DNA of 64,000 bases from Stenotrophomonas nitritireducens (GCF_001431425.1 NZ_LDJG01000004.1:31811-95810); one strand, 5' to 3'. Shown: positions 34,000-43,850, counted from the first letter of the stretch. Program-made: numbers and translations. The notes: generated by a model from the letters alone, not told the origin.

Positions 34000-36219
34000 A
34001 TGACCCGACAGATTCCCACCCGCGCCAAGCCGCACCTCGCCCGCCACGCCCTGTTCCTGGCGCTCGCCGCGGCCTTTCCCGCCGCCCAGGCCGCCGACGA
34101 CACCGACGGACAGAGCCATCACCTGACCGAACTGTCCGCGGTCAAGGTCACCGCCTCCCCGCTGCAGAATGATGCCGAATCGCTGGCCCGTCCGGTCGCC
34201 GTGCTGACCGGCGAGGAACTGGACGCGCGCAAGGGCGCCACGCTCGGCGACACCATCTCGCGCATGCCCGGCGTACAGACCACCTATTTCGGCCCCGGCG
34301 TGGGCCGACCGGTCATCCGCGGGCAGGAGGGCCCGCGCGTGGCGGTGGTCGCCAATGGCGTCGGCAACATGGACGCCTCCACCGTCAGCGCCGACCATGC
34401 CACCAGCATCGAGCCGTTCCTGGCCGACCAGATCGAAGTGCTGAAGGGCCCGGCGACCCTGCTGTTCGGCAGCGGCGCCATCGGCGGCGCGGTCAACGTG
34501 GTCGACGGGCGCATCGCCAGCGACCTGCCCGACCGCCCCCTGAGCGGCCGCGCCGAACTGCGCGGCAACAGCGTCAACAACGAGCGCAGCGGCATGTTCA
34601 GGCTCGACGGCGTCAGCGGCGGCAACCTCGTCCTGCACGTCGACGGCCTGGTGCGCAATGGCGACGACTTCCACATCCCCGGGTACGCGATAGACCCCGC
34701 GGCGCTGGATGTGGACCATGACCACGACCATGACGACCACGATGGCGAACTCGGCCCGCGCGGGCGCCTGGAGAACAGCTCGATGCGCACCCGCGCCGGC
34801 GGCGTCGGCGCCACCTGGCTGGGCGAGTCGGGCTTCCTTGGCGCCTCGCTGGGCACCTATCGCAGCAACTACGGCATCCCCAATGGTGCCCACGTGCATG
34901 CCGACGACGACCATGACCACGACGGTCACGACCACGATCATGCCGATGCCGGCGCCGCCGACGAAGGCGAGCACGATGTGCGCATCGACATGGTGCAGAA
35001 CCGCTTCGACGTGAAGGGCGGGCTCTACGACCCGCTGCCGTTCCTGCAGAGCCTCACCGTCCGCGCCGCCTGGACCGACTACGAGCACACCGAACTGGAG
35101 GCCGGCACGCCGTCCACCCGCTTCACCAACAAGGGCGTGGAAGGCCGCGTGGAAGCGGTACAGCGCCCGGTCGCAGGCTGGAGTGGCGCGTTCGGCCTGC
35201 AGTTCGGCAGCAGCGACTTCGGCGCGCTGGGCGAGGAGGCCTTCGTGCCGGGCACCAGCACCGACACGCTGGGCCTGTTCGTGCTGCAGGAAAAGCGCTT
35301 CGGACCGCTCAAGCTGGAACTGGGCGGCCGCCATGACCGGGTCAAGCTCAGCCCCGACGATGGCCAGCGCGGGCGCGATTTCGGCGCCACCAACCTGTCC
35401 GCCGCCGGCATCTGGACGATCAGCGACGGTTTCGACCTGCGCTTCGGCGTGGACCGTTCCGAGCGTGCGCCCACCAACGAAGAGCTGTACGCGGCCGGTG
35501 CCCACATCGCCACGCGTTCGCTGGAGATCGGCGATGCCAATCTGGATACCGAGCGCGGCCAGCGCATGGAACTGGGCCTGCACGCTCATAGCGACCGCGT
35601 CGATGTCTCGGCATCGATCTACCAGACGAAGTTCAAGGACTTCATCTACCTGGCCGATACCGGCGTGGTCGAACAGGGGCTGCCGGTCCGGGCCTGGACC
35701 CAGCACGACGCCACCTTCAAGGGCGCCGAGGCCGAAGCCATGTTCCACCTGGTGCAGGGCGACAGCGGCGACTGGGACCTGCGCGTGTTCGGCGATTACG
35801 TGAAGGCCGAACTGGACGGCAGCGGCAGCCGCCGCGCGGACATCGCCGTGCCGCACGGCGACCACAGCCACGGCTACAGCGTGGACCTGGCCAATGGCGG
35901 CTACCTGCCGCGGATCGCGCCGGCGCGCATCGGCGCCGACCTGCGCTGGGCGCGCGACGGCTGGCGCGCCTCGCTGGGGGCGATCCGCTATGGCAGCCAG
36001 AAGGATGTGGCGTTGAACGAGGCGCCCAGCGCCGGCTACACCCTGGTCGATGCGCACCTGGCCTACCGCTGGGACCGCAACGGCAGCAACAGCTACGAGC
36101 TGTTCCTGGACGGCAGCAACCTGACCAACCGCGAAGCCCGGCCGCATACCTCGCTGCTGCGCGACTATTCGCCGCTGCCCGGCCGCGGCGTCGCCTTCGG
36201 CATCCGCGCCTGGTTCTGA
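34000..36219 (+). CDS. znuD: ZnuD-like TonB-dependent zinc receptor
   Basis: A 739-residue outer-membrane receptor. It has a signal peptide (to ~residue 39), a plug (DTISRMPGVQTTYFGPGVGR, EVLKGPATLLFGSGAIGGAV) and a beta-barrel ending in aromatic F (IRAWF). Two His/Asp-rich extracellular-loop segments, near residues 237-249 (DHDHDHDDHD) and 298-315 (DDDHDHDGHDHDH), are the hallmark of ZnuD zinc receptors. It would move zinc across the outer membrane using TonB-ExbBD. ATG 34000 is chosen over an upstream in-frame TTG. A Zur-like palindrome precedes it and a GNRA-looped terminator follows. Confidence 0.9.
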   Translation: MTRQIPTRAKPHLARHALFLALAAAFPAAQAADDTDGQSHHLTELSAVKVTASPLQNDAESLARPVAVLTGEELDARKGATLGDTISRMPGVQTTYFGPGVGRPVIRGQEGPRVAVVANGVGNMDASTVSADHATSIEPFLADQIEVLKGPATLLFGSGAIGGAVNVVDGRIASDLPDRPLSGRAELRGNSVNNERSGMFRLDGVSGGNLVLHVDGLVRNGDDFHIPGYAIDPAALDVDHDHDHDDHDGELGPRGRLENSSMRTRAGGVGATWLGESGFLGASLGTYRSNYGIPNGAHVHADDDHDHDGHDHDHADAGAADEGEHDVRIDMVQNRFDVKGGLYDPLPFLQSLTVRAAWTDYEHTELEAGTPSTRFTNKGVEGRVEAVQRPVAGWSGAFGLQFGSSDFGALGEEAFVPGTSTDTLGLFVLQEKRFGPLKLELGGRHDRVKLSPDDGQRGRDFGATNLSAAGIWTISDGFDLRFGVDRSERAPTNEELYAAGAHIATRSLEIGDANLDTERGQRMELGLHAHSDRVDVSASIYQTKFKDFIYLADTGVVEQGLPVRAWTQHDATFKGAEAEAMFHLVQGDSGDWDLRVFGDYVKAELDGSGSRRADIAVPHGDHSHGYSVDLANGGYLPRIAPARIGADLRWARDGWRASLGAIRYGSQKDVALNEAPSAGYTLVDAHLAYRWDRNGSNSYELFLDGSNLTNREARPHTSLLRDYSPLPGRGVAFGIRAWF

Positions 36220-36244
36220 CCGGCGCACTGACGAAGAAGCAGCA

Positions 36245-36272
36245 AAGGAAGGGGCCGCAAGGCCCCTTCCTT
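36245..36272 (+). terminator. Terminator after the ZnuD-like gene
   Basis: A 12-bp perfect stem (AAGGAAGGGGCC / GGCCCCTTCCTT) with a GCAA tetraloop, 26 bp after the stop. The T-run is only two bases. Confidence 0.8.
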
Positions 36273-36358
36273 GCTTTGCGGCATCGGGTGCCCTTCCCGC
36301 CGCAAGGCTGAATGGCCGCTTTGCCGGACACGGCGTTTCACACCGCCCTCATTGTAAG

Positions 36359-36374
36359 CGGACACTTTTGTCCG
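36359..36374. promoter_or_regulatory. Candidate TetR operator
   Basis: A perfect inverted repeat CGGACA-CTTT-TGTCCG ends 6 bp before the TetR start codon. A further GGACA half-site lies ~35 bp upstream. Its position over the leader fits autoregulation of the TetR-MFS-HlyD operon. Confidence 0.6.
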
Positions 36375-36380
36375 GATCAT

Positions 36381-36953
36381 ATGCGCATGACCTCGATCCG
36401 TTCCGATGCCGCCGCGCGTCGCGCCCAGCTGTTGGACGCGGCCGATGCCGTGTTCGGCGAACACGGCATCACCGCCCCGCTGGACCTGGTGGTGGAACGT
36501 GCCGGCGTCGGCCGCGCCACGCTGTACCGCAACTTCCCCGACCGCGCCGCGCTGATCGAGGCGCTGCTCCAACGCACGGTCGAGAAGATCCGGGCGCACG
36601 TGGCCGAACTGGGCGAACGCGACGATGCCCTGTTCGAGCTGATCGGCGGCATGGCCCGGCGCATCGTGCATTCGCCGGCGTTGGCCGATTACTGGCGCGC
36701 CGTGGACCAAAACGACCCGCCGATCCGCGCCGCCCGCCAGCGGGTGCTGAAGCTGATGGAGCCGGCCCTGCTGCGCGCGCGCGCCGCCGGGCTGTGCCGG
36801 GCCGACCTGGAACTGGCCGACCTGTCGCTGGTTTCGAGCATGCTCGGCGCCGCGCTGCGCGGACGCACCCGCGCCGACCGCGCCCGTCTCGCCACGCGCG
36901 CGCTGCAGTTGCTGCGCCCAGGCCTGGCCGCATCCGCCGGAGCGGACGCATGA
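36381..36953 (+). CDS. TetR family transcriptional regulator
   Basis: A 190-residue regulator. The N-terminal HTH is RRAQLLDAADAVFGEHGITA with VVERAGVGRATLYRNFPDRA. The rest is a helical ligand-binding domain (FELIGGMARRIVHSP, VLKLMEPALLRARAAGL). It likely represses the downstream efflux genes until a toxic substrate binds. Met codons at 36381 and 36387 are both possible. Its stop overlaps the MFS start (ATGA). Confidence 0.92.
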   Translation: MRMTSIRSDAAARRAQLLDAADAVFGEHGITAPLDLVVERAGVGRATLYRNFPDRAALIEALLQRTVEKIRAHVAELGERDDALFELIGGMARRIVHSPALADYWRAVDQNDPPIRAARQRVLKLMEPALLRARAAGLCRADLELADLSLVSSMLGAALRGRTRADRARLATRALQLLRPGLAASAGADA

Positions 36954-38602
36954 AGCCGCTCAAGCCGATTCCCGACTGGGAGGAGCACGAAAAACCCACC
37001 CTGCCCGGCTCCGCGTCGATGCCCTGGCACCCGCCGCACCGGCGTGCGGCCTACGCGGCGGTGGCGGTGCTGGTGGCGATCACCGGCGGCCTCGGCAATG
37101 CGCTGCTCAGCGCCAACCTGCCGTGGATCCAGGGGCAGATGGGCCTGCAGCCGACCGAGGCCAACTGGCTGGTGGCGGCCTACATAATGGTCAACGTCAC
37201 CGCCAACCTGCTGGTGTTCAAATTCCGCCAGGAATACGGCATCCGCCTGTTCGCCGAACTCGGCCTGGGCGTCTACGCCGCGCTGGCGGTGCTGCACCTG
37301 GCCGTGGGCGGGCTGACGACCACCATGCTGGTGCGCGCGGCCAGCGGTTTCGCCGGCGCGGCCTGCACCACGCTGGGCACGCTGTACATGCTGCAGGCGC
37401 TGCCGAGGAAGTACGTAGGCAACCTGCTCGTGGTCGGCATGAGCCTGTCGCAGCTGGCGGTGCCGCTGGCATGGCTGGTCTCGCCCGGCCTGCTCGACCA
37501 CGGCGAGTGGCACAACCTTTATCTGTTCGAGGCCGGGCTGGCGCTGTGCGCGTTCGCCGCGGTGGTGATCCTCAAGCTGCCGCCGGGCATCCAGATCAAG
37601 GTGTTCGAGCCGCTGGACTTCGTCACCTTCGCCATCCTCGCGCCGGCGCTGGCGATGCTGGTCATCGTGCTCAGCCAGGGCTACCTGCACTGGTGGTTCG
37701 ACACGCCGTGGCTGGGCTGGCTGCTGGCCGCGGCGACGGCATTGATCCTGGCGGCGTTCCTGATCGAGCACTACCGCCGCAACCCGCTGCTGCAGATCCG
37801 CTGGCTGATGGGGCCGACGATGCTGCGCTTCATCGCCGGCGCGTTCCTGATCCGCTTCCTGACCAACGAGCAGTCCTACGGCATGGTCACGATGATGCGC
37901 ACGCTGGGCATGGGGCCGGACCAGATGGCGCCGCTGTTCGCGGTGATCCTGCTCGGCGTGCTGGTCGGCATCGCCGCCGGCGCGCTGACCTTCGGGCCGA
38001 AGGCGCTGATCCCGCAGCTGCTGGCCTCGATCATCCTGCTCGGCAGCGCCGCCTTCCTCGACCAGCACCGCACCAGCCTGGACCGGCCGATGGATTTCGC
38101 GCTGAGCCAGTTCCTGGCGGCAGTCGGCAGCGGCATGTTCATGGGCCCGCTGATGCTGATGGGCATCCGCCAGGCCATGGCGCGCGGGCTGGACCACATC
38201 GTGTCCTTCATCGTGGTGCTGTCGCTGACCCAGACCTTCGGCGGCCTGGCCGGTTCGGCGCTGCTGGGCAGCTACCAGCTGCACCGCGAGCATGTGTATT
38301 CCAGCCAGCTGGTCAGCCAGCTGGACCCGGCCGACCCGGTCGTCGCCCAGCGCCTGCGCGTGCAGCAGCAGGGCTACGCCCGCCTGATCACCGACCCGGT
38401 ACAACGCCAGGCGCAGGCCGCCGCGGCGCTGGCGCAGGCCGCCAGACGCGAGGCCAACGTGCGCGCCTTCAACGACGTGTTCGCGCTGAGCGGCTGGCTG
38501 GCGATCGGCTTCCTCAGCTGGCTGCTGCTGGAAGTGCTGTTCCGCAATCCCACCGTAAAAAAAGCGATACGGCCGGCCGCGGCCGCCACGCCCTCCAGAT
38601 GA
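36950..38602 (+). CDS. DHA2-family MFS efflux transporter (EmrB-like)
   Basis: A 550-residue inner-membrane protein with ~14 TM helices. LSANLPWIQGQMGLQPTEAN then WLVAAYIMVNVTANL is the DHA2/EmrB opening, and RAASGFAGAACTTLGTLYML corresponds to the antiporter helix. An Ala/Gln-rich loop and a last TM helix close it. It exports amphiphilic compounds with the HlyD/EmrA-type adaptor encoded 10 bp downstream, probably via a TolC-like channel encoded elsewhere. Coupled by ATGA to tetR. Confidence 0.9.
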   Translation: MKPLKPIPDWEEHEKPTLPGSASMPWHPPHRRAAYAAVAVLVAITGGLGNALLSANLPWIQGQMGLQPTEANWLVAAYIMVNVTANLLVFKFRQEYGIRLFAELGLGVYAALAVLHLAVGGLTTTMLVRAASGFAGAACTTLGTLYMLQALPRKYVGNLLVVGMSLSQLAVPLAWLVSPGLLDHGEWHNLYLFEAGLALCAFAAVVILKLPPGIQIKVFEPLDFVTFAILAPALAMLVIVLSQGYLHWWFDTPWLGWLLAAATALILAAFLIEHYRRNPLLQIRWLMGPTMLRFIAGAFLIRFLTNEQSYGMVTMMRTLGMGPDQMAPLFAVILLGVLVGIAAGALTFGPKALIPQLLASIILLGSAAFLDQHRTSLDRPMDFALSQFLAAVGSGMFMGPLMLMGIRQAMARGLDHIVSFIVVLSLTQTFGGLAGSALLGSYQLHREHVYSSQLVSQLDPADPVVAQRLRVQQQGYARLITDPVQRQAQAAAALAQAARREANVRAFNDVFALSGWLAIGFLSWLLLEVLFRNPTVKKAIRPAAAATPSR

Positions 38603-38612
38603 AGCAGACGAC

Positions 38613-39755
38613 ATGAGCGACAAACAGGAAAACCCCGGCAACCCCGACGAGCCGATCACCGACGCCAGCGATGGCGAGGCGGCAGCGGCGTCGGCGCCGG
38701 TCTCCAAATACAACACGCCCAGCCGTACCAGCGTGGTGGTGATGGTGGTCATCGCCCTGGTCGGGCTGACCCTGATCCTGCGCGCCTGGCAGCTGTGGCC
38801 GTTCAACAGCAGCCACATGCATACCGACGATGCCTATGTGCGCGGGCAGGTCACGGTGCTGGCGCCGCAGGTCAGCGGCTACGTCACCGAGGTGCTGGTG
38901 AAGGACTTCGACCATGTGACGCAGGGCCAGCCGCTGCTGCGCATCGACGAGCGCACCTACCGGCAGAAGGTCGACCAGGCCGAGGCGGCGCTGGCCGATG
39001 CGCGCGCGCAGCTGGCCAATTCCGACCAGAGCCAGGCGCAGAACCGTGCGCAGATCGCCTCCGCACACGCCAACCTGTCGGCCGGCCAGGCCGAGCAGCA
39101 GCGCAGCCGCACCGAACTGCAGCGTTATGAAACGCTGGCCGCGCAGCAACTGGTGTCCAGCAGCGACCGCGACAAGCTGCGCGCCGGCGCGCAGGCGGCC
39201 AGCGCGGGCGTGGCGCAATCGCAGGCGGCCATCCGCATCGCCGAGGAAAACCTCACCGCTACGCGCGTCGCGCGCCAGGGACTGGAAGCCAAGGTCGCCA
39301 GCGCCGAGGCCGCGCTGGAACTGGCGCGGATCGACCTGGACAACACCGTCATCCGCGCCCCGCGCGACGGCCAGCTGTCCGAGGCCTCGGTGCGGCTGGG
39401 CCAATACGTCACCGCCGGCACCCAATTGCTGTTCCTGGTGCCGGACAGCCTGTGGATCGTGGCCAACTTCAAGGAAGGACAGACCTGGAAGATGGCCATC
39501 GGCCAGCCGGCGACCTTCAGCGTCGACGCCTTCCAGGGCCAGCGCCTGCGCGGCCATGTCGAACAGATCGCGCCGGCCACCGGCTCGGAGTTCGCCGTGC
39601 TCAAGCCGGACAACGCCAGCGGCAACTTCACCAAGGTCGTGCAGCGCCTGCCCATCCGCATCGCCATCGACCCCGGCCAGCCGCTGGCCGCACGCCTGCG
39701 CCCCGGCATGTCGGTGGTGGTGGAAGTGGATACGGCCGGCGCGCCGCGGCCCTGA
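38613..39755 (+). CDS. HlyD/EmrA-family membrane-fusion protein
   Basis: A 380-residue periplasmic adaptor anchored by one N-terminal TM helix (TSVVVMVVIALVGLTLILRA). TDDAYVRGQVTVLAPQVSGY is the diagnostic EmrA/HlyD barrel opening. Two long coiled-coil arms follow (AEAALADARAQLANSDQSQA; ARQGLEAKVASAEAALEL), then IDLDNTVIRAPRDGQLSEAS and the beta-barrel. It bridges the MFS pump to an outer-membrane channel. Last gene of the TetR-MFS-HlyD operon; no TolC gene is nearby. Confidence 0.92.
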   Translation: MSDKQENPGNPDEPITDASDGEAAAASAPVSKYNTPSRTSVVVMVVIALVGLTLILRAWQLWPFNSSHMHTDDAYVRGQVTVLAPQVSGYVTEVLVKDFDHVTQGQPLLRIDERTYRQKVDQAEAALADARAQLANSDQSQAQNRAQIASAHANLSAGQAEQQRSRTELQRYETLAAQQLVSSSDRDKLRAGAQAASAGVAQSQAAIRIAEENLTATRVARQGLEAKVASAEAALELARIDLDNTVIRAPRDGQLSEASVRLGQYVTAGTQLLFLVPDSLWIVANFKEGQTWKMAIGQPATFSVDAFQGQRLRGHVEQIAPATGSEFAVLKPDNASGNFTKVVQRLPIRIAIDPGQPLAARLRPGMSVVVEVDTAGAPRP

Positions 39756-39860
39756 GCGGGCCGCGTTGCCCCCATCCAGCGGGGCCCCGCAGCGCAATCA
39801 CTTTCCGCATGCCGCCGGCGCGCTAGGCTGCGGCATCTTCGGCGGCTGCGGAGCGCGCGC

Positions 39861-41561
39861 ATGAAACTGTTGTTGGCCCTGCCGATCCTGGCGGCACTCC
39901 ATGGCACCGCCGAGGCGGCGGACACGCTGTACACGGGCGGGCCGATCGTCACCCTGGACGACCGGCAGCCGCAGGCCGAAGCGGTGGTCGTGCGCGGCGG
40001 CGACATCGCCTTCGTCGGCACGCACAAGGCTGCGCTTGCCTTCAGCCCCGGCGCGTGCCAGGTGGACCTGCAAGGCCACACCCTGATGCCCGGCTTCATC
40101 GACAGCCACGGGCATGTCTCCGGCGTCGGCCTGCAGGCGCTGTCGGCCAACCTGCTGCCCGCGCCCGATGGCGAAGGCAACTCGATTCCCGCGCTGCAGG
40201 ACATCATGCGCAGGTTCCGCGCCGCGGCCACCGTACCCGGCGGCTACAAGGTGCTGATCGGCTTCGGCTACGACGAATCGCAGCTGGCGGAGAAGCGCGC
40301 ACCGACGCGTACCGAACTGGACGCCATCGCCACCGACGTCCCGGTGGTCCTGATCCACCAGTCCGGGCACCTGGGTGCCTACAACAGCAAGGCGCTGGAA
40401 CAGGCCGGCATCGGCGCCGACACGCCCGATCCCGAAGGCGGAGTGATCCGCCGCGAACCCGGCAGCCGCGTTCCCGACGGCGTATTGGAGGAGAGCGCGC
40501 ACAACCTCGCGCTCGCGCGGCTGATGCCCGCGCTCACACCCGCGCAGGCGATGGCCATGCTCGAGGCCGGCCAGGCGCTCTACATGAAATACGGCTACAC
40601 CACCGCGCAGGACGGCAAGACCGACGCCGGCACGCTGGCGATGCTGCCGATGGCCGGCAAGGCGGGAAAGCTGAAGATCGACGTCGTCGCCTACCCCGAC
40701 ATCCAGGTGGCGCTGGACAGCCCGGCGATGCGCGGCCCTTATTACGGCCCGGACTACATCGACCACTTCCGCATCGGCGGGGTGAAGATCAGCCTGGACG
40801 GTTCGCCGCAGGGCAAGACCGCCTGGTTGACCCAGCCCTATTACAAGGCGCCCGTGGGCGAGAAGACGGATTACGCCGGCTACCCCGCCTACAGCGACGC
40901 GCAGGCCGACGCGCTGATCGGCAAGGCCTGGGACAACGGCTGGCAGGTGCTGGCGCATGCCAACGGCGACGCCGCCATCGACCAGTTCATCCATGCCGTG
41001 GCCGTCGCCGAGGCCGCGCATCCGGGCAAGCGCCTGATGCCGGTGCTGATCCACGGCCAGACCCTGCGCCGCGACCAGGTGGGCGAACTGCGCCGCCTCG
41101 GCATCTTCCCCTCGCTGTTCCCGATGCACACCTATTACTGGGGCGATTGGCACCGCGATTCGGTGCTCGGCCCGGAGCGCGCGGAGAACATTTCGCCCAC
41201 GCGCTGGGTGCTGGACGCGGGCATGGTGTTCACCTCGCACCACGACGCACCGGTAGTGTTCCCCGATGCGATGCGCGTGCTCGACGCCACCGTCAACCGC
41301 ACCACGCGCAGCGGCCGCGTGCTCGGCCCGGCGCAGCGGGTGAGCCCGGAGCAGGCGCTGAAATCCATCACCCTGTGGGCCGCGCGGCAGTACTCGGAAG
41401 AAGCCCGCAAAGGCTCGATCGAAACCGGCAAGCGCGCCGACCTGGTAGTGCTCTCGGACAATCCGCTGACCATCGCGCCGGCCGAACTGCACACCATCAA
41501 GGTGCTGCAGACCATCAAGGACGGCAACGTCGTCTACCGCGCCGATGCGTCGACGAAGTAA
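39861..41561 (+). CDS. Secreted amidohydrolase (YtcJ-like)
   Basis: A 566-residue metal-dependent hydrolase with a signal peptide (MKLLLALPILAALHGTAEAA). FIDSHGHVSG carries the metal HxH, DGSPQGKTAWL the mid-domain motif, and LAHANGDAAIDQFIHAV a further His ligand of the YtcJ-type TIM-barrel. A C-terminal strand domain (DLVVLSDNPLTIAPAELHTI) is typical of D-hydantoinase-like amidohydrolases. Substrate unknown; probably hydrolyses a C-N bond in the periplasm. Monocistronic. Confidence 0.9.
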   Translation: MKLLLALPILAALHGTAEAADTLYTGGPIVTLDDRQPQAEAVVVRGGDIAFVGTHKAALAFSPGACQVDLQGHTLMPGFIDSHGHVSGVGLQALSANLLPAPDGEGNSIPALQDIMRRFRAAATVPGGYKVLIGFGYDESQLAEKRAPTRTELDAIATDVPVVLIHQSGHLGAYNSKALEQAGIGADTPDPEGGVIRREPGSRVPDGVLEESAHNLALARLMPALTPAQAMAMLEAGQALYMKYGYTTAQDGKTDAGTLAMLPMAGKAGKLKIDVVAYPDIQVALDSPAMRGPYYGPDYIDHFRIGGVKISLDGSPQGKTAWLTQPYYKAPVGEKTDYAGYPAYSDAQADALIGKAWDNGWQVLAHANGDAAIDQFIHAVAVAEAAHPGKRLMPVLIHGQTLRRDQVGELRRLGIFPSLFPMHTYYWGDWHRDSVLGPERAENISPTRWVLDAGMVFTSHHDAPVVFPDAMRVLDATVNRTTRSGRVLGPAQRVSPEQALKSITLWAARQYSEEARKGSIETGKRADLVVLSDNPLTIAPAELHTIKVLQTIKDGNVVYRADASTK

Positions 41562-41603
41562 CGCCGCAGGTCGGCGATTGACACCCGCCGGCGAGCGGGA
41601 ACA

Positions 41604-41813
41604 TCAGACCAGCGATCCCCGCTTCGCCATGAAGGTGGCCACCAGCGCCGCCAGCCCCCGGAAGGCGGTCGCCGCGATCAGCAGGGATTGCGGGTAATCG
41701 AACAGGCTCCGGCCGACCGGAGCGGCGCCGCGCAGGCCGAGGCACGAATCGGAAAACACGACGAAGCAGGCGATCCACAACGCCACGGCAACGGCCATCC
41801 AACCCCACGGCAC
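41604..41813 (-). CDS. Small two-helix membrane protein
   Basis: A 69-residue protein with two TM helices (WMAVAVALWIACFVVFSDSC and a second, LLIAATAFRGLAALVATFMA). The start is a GTG at 41813. GGAGG lies 20+ bases upstream, rather far, so the start and reality are moderately supported. No family recognised. Located 78 bp downstream of zur on the same strand. Confidence 0.5.
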   Translation of the reverse strand: MPWGWMAVAVALWIACFVVFSDSCLGLRGAAPVGRSLFDYPQSLLIAATAFRGLAALVATFMAKRGSLV

Positions 41814-41891
41814 GCGCAGGCCCCGCGGGGGAATCCTCCAGGCATCACCCGATGCCTGCGGCGCGCCATGCCCGCAGCGCCCGGCCTTCGC

Positions 41892-42380
41892 TCACCCGGC
41901 GCAGTCAGCGCACAGGCCATGCACTTCCAGCGTCTGCGCCTGCGGCTTGAAGCCCAGTTCGCGGGCACGGGTTTCGAGCTGGCGGACGATGTCGCGGTCC
42001 TCCAGCTCCACCGCGCTGTGGCAGCGGTCGCAGATCAGGAACGGCACCGAATGCTGGTTGCTGCTGGGGTGGTGGCAGGCGACGAAGGAGTTGACCGAGG
42101 ACAGCTTGTGCACGAAGCCATTGGCCATCAGGAAATCCAGCGCGCGGTACACCGTGGGCGGGGCGTCGGCACCGACGCCCTTGCCCTCGCGCACCCAGTC
42201 CAGCAGTTCGTAGGCCTTGACCGGCTTGCCGGCCTCTGCGATCAGCCGCAGCACGTTGGCGCGGATCGGCGTGAGCCGCAGCCCGCGCTCGCGGCACACC
42301 CGTTCGACCACCGCGATGAAACCCGCCGCGTCGTCGACGTGGTGGTGGGGGGCGGTACAGCTGTGCTCGTGCTCGGTCAT
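41892..42380 (-). CDS. zur: Fur-family zinc uptake regulator Zur
   Basis: A 162-residue Fur-fold repressor. The DNA-binding winged helix is RGLRLTPIRANVLRLIAEAG with PPTVYRALDFLMANGFVHKL. Structural zinc Cys appear in ICDRCHS and a C-terminal GLCADCAG. A His-rich N-terminus (EHEHSCTAPHHHVDD) adds ligands. The two CxxC motifs and NSFVACHH pattern favour Zur over Fur. It represses zinc-uptake genes when zinc-loaded; the palindrome at 33897 is a likely target. Starts 16 bp after the gltX stop, hence co-transcribed. Confidence 0.88.
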   Translation of the reverse strand: MTEHEHSCTAPHHHVDDAAGFIAVVERVCRERGLRLTPIRANVLRLIAEAGKPVKAYELLDWVREGKGVGADAPPTVYRALDFLMANGFVHKLSSVNSFVACHHPSSNQHSVPFLICDRCHSAVELEDRDIVRQLETRARELGFKPQAQTLEVHGLCADCAG

Positions 42381-42396
42381 GTCTGCCTCGACGGAA

Positions 42397-43800
42397 TCAG
42401 TTCCTGGGGATCTTGATGAGTGCGGCGTCGATGCGTTTCAAGGCTTCGTCGCGGCCGGCCAGGTACACCGTGTGCGAAATGTCAGGGCTGACCTGGGTGC
42501 CGGTGATGGCCACGCGCAGCGGCTGGGCGACCTTGCCCATGCCGATCTCCAGCGCGGCGGCGGTGTCGTGCAGGGCGACGCCGACGCTCTCTGCGGTCCA
42601 ATGCGGCAGCGCCGCCAGCAGTTCGCGGGCCTTGCCCAGCGCCACGTCGGCACCGGCCTTGAAGTGCTTGGCCACGGCCGCTTCGTCGTACTCGGTCAAC
42701 GGCTGATACCAGACCACCGCCTTCTCGGCCATTTCCTTCAGCGTCTGCACGCGCTCGCGCAGGGCGATCACCACGTCCTCCGGCGCCGGGCCGGCCGCCA
42801 CGTCCAAGCCCAGCTTTTCCAGCTGGTAGACCAGGTGCGGCACGATGCTGGCCGGCTCCTCGGTCTTCAGGAAATGCTGGTTGACCCAGCCCAGCTTGGC
42901 CATGTCCAGGCGCGAGGCCTTGGAATTGCAATCCTTCACGTCGAACAGGTCGATCAGTTCCTGGCGGCTGAACAGCTCCTGGTCGCCGTGCGACCAGCCC
43001 AGCCGGGCCAGGTAGCTCAGCAGCGCGTCGGGCAGGTAGCCGGCGTCCCTGTACTGCATCACGTCGGCCGCACCGGTGCGCTTGGACAGCTTGGCGCCCT
43101 GCTCGTCCAGGATCATCGGCATGTGGCCGAACTTCGGCACCGGCGCGCCGATGCCTTCGTACAGGTTGATCTGGCGCGGGGTGTTGTTGATGTGGTCGTC
43201 GCCGCGGATGACCTCGGTGATGCCCATGTCCCAGTCGTCCACCACCACCGCGAAGTTGTAGGTGGGGTAGCCGTCCGGGCGGAAGATGACCATGTCGTCC
43301 AGTTCGCTGTTGGCGATCTCGATGCGGCCCTTGATCAGGTCGTCGAACACCACCGTGCCTTCCAGCGGGTTCCTGAAGCGGATGACGCGGTTCGGGTCGT
43401 CCTTGAACGGCAGGCCCAGATCGCGCGCGGCGCCGTTGTAGCGCGGCTTTTCCTGCTTGGCCATCGCGGCCTCGCGCATGGCGTCCAGTTCTTCCTTGGT
43501 CTCGTAGGCGTAGTAAGCCTTGCCCGACGCGATCAGCTGCTCGGCCACCTCCCTGTAACGGGCGACGCGGTCGGTCTGGTAGACCGGGCCTTCGTCGTAG
43601 TCCAGGCCCAGCCAGTCCATCGCTTCGAGAATGGCGTCGATCGCCGCCTGGGTGCTGCGCTCGCGGTCGGTGTCCTCGATGCGCAGCACGAACTCGCCGC
43701 CGCGGTGGCGGGCCTCCAGCCAGCAGTACAGCGCGGTGCGGGCGCCACCGATGTGCAGGTAACCGGTGGGACTGGGGGCGAAGCGGGTGCGGCAGGCCAT
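42397..43800 (-). CDS. gltX: Glutamyl-tRNA synthetase
   Basis: A 467-residue class I aminoacyl-tRNA synthetase. The HIGH motif is in [20 protein letters not shown], and the KMSKS equivalent is [11 protein letters not shown]. Full length matches bacterial GltX (~465-470). It charges tRNA-Glu with glutamate for translation and tetrapyrrole synthesis. Cotranscribed with zur immediately downstream. Confidence 0.97.
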   Translation of the reverse strand: MACRTRFAPSPTGYLHIGGARTALYCWLEARHRGGEFVLRIEDTDRERSTQAAIDAILEAMDWLGLDYDEGPVYQTDRVARYREVAEQLIASGKAYYAYETKEELDAMREAAMAKQEKPRYNGAARDLGLPFKDDPNRVIRFRNPLEGTVVFDDLIKGRIEIANSELDDMVIFRPDGYPTYNFAVVVDDWDMGITEVIRGDDHINNTPRQINLYEGIGAPVPKFGHMPMILDEQGAKLSKRTGAADVMQYRDAGYLPDALLSYLARLGWSHGDQELFSRQELIDLFDVKDCNSKASRLDMAKLGWVNQHFLKTEEPASIVPHLVYQLEKLGLDVAAGPAPEDVVIALRERVQTLKEMAEKAVVWYQPLTEYDEAAVAKHFKAGADVALGKARELLAALPHWTAESVGVALHDTAAALEIGMGKVAQPLRVAITGTQVSPDISHTVYLAGRDEALKRIDAALIKIPRN

Positions 43801-43850
43801 GACATAACCGATAGATGGAATCGGCCCATTTTACCGCGTATGGCACTGCA

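Noticed and set aside
33460..36228. A 922-codon open frame on the minus strand
   Set aside because: It is antisense to the ZnuD-like gene and runs on from the real MerC gene; composition is low-complexity and only its last 136 codons are real.
42381..42396. Looked for a Zur box in front of zur
   Set aside because: Only 16 bp separate it from gltX; no palindrome is present, so zur is read from the gltX transcript.
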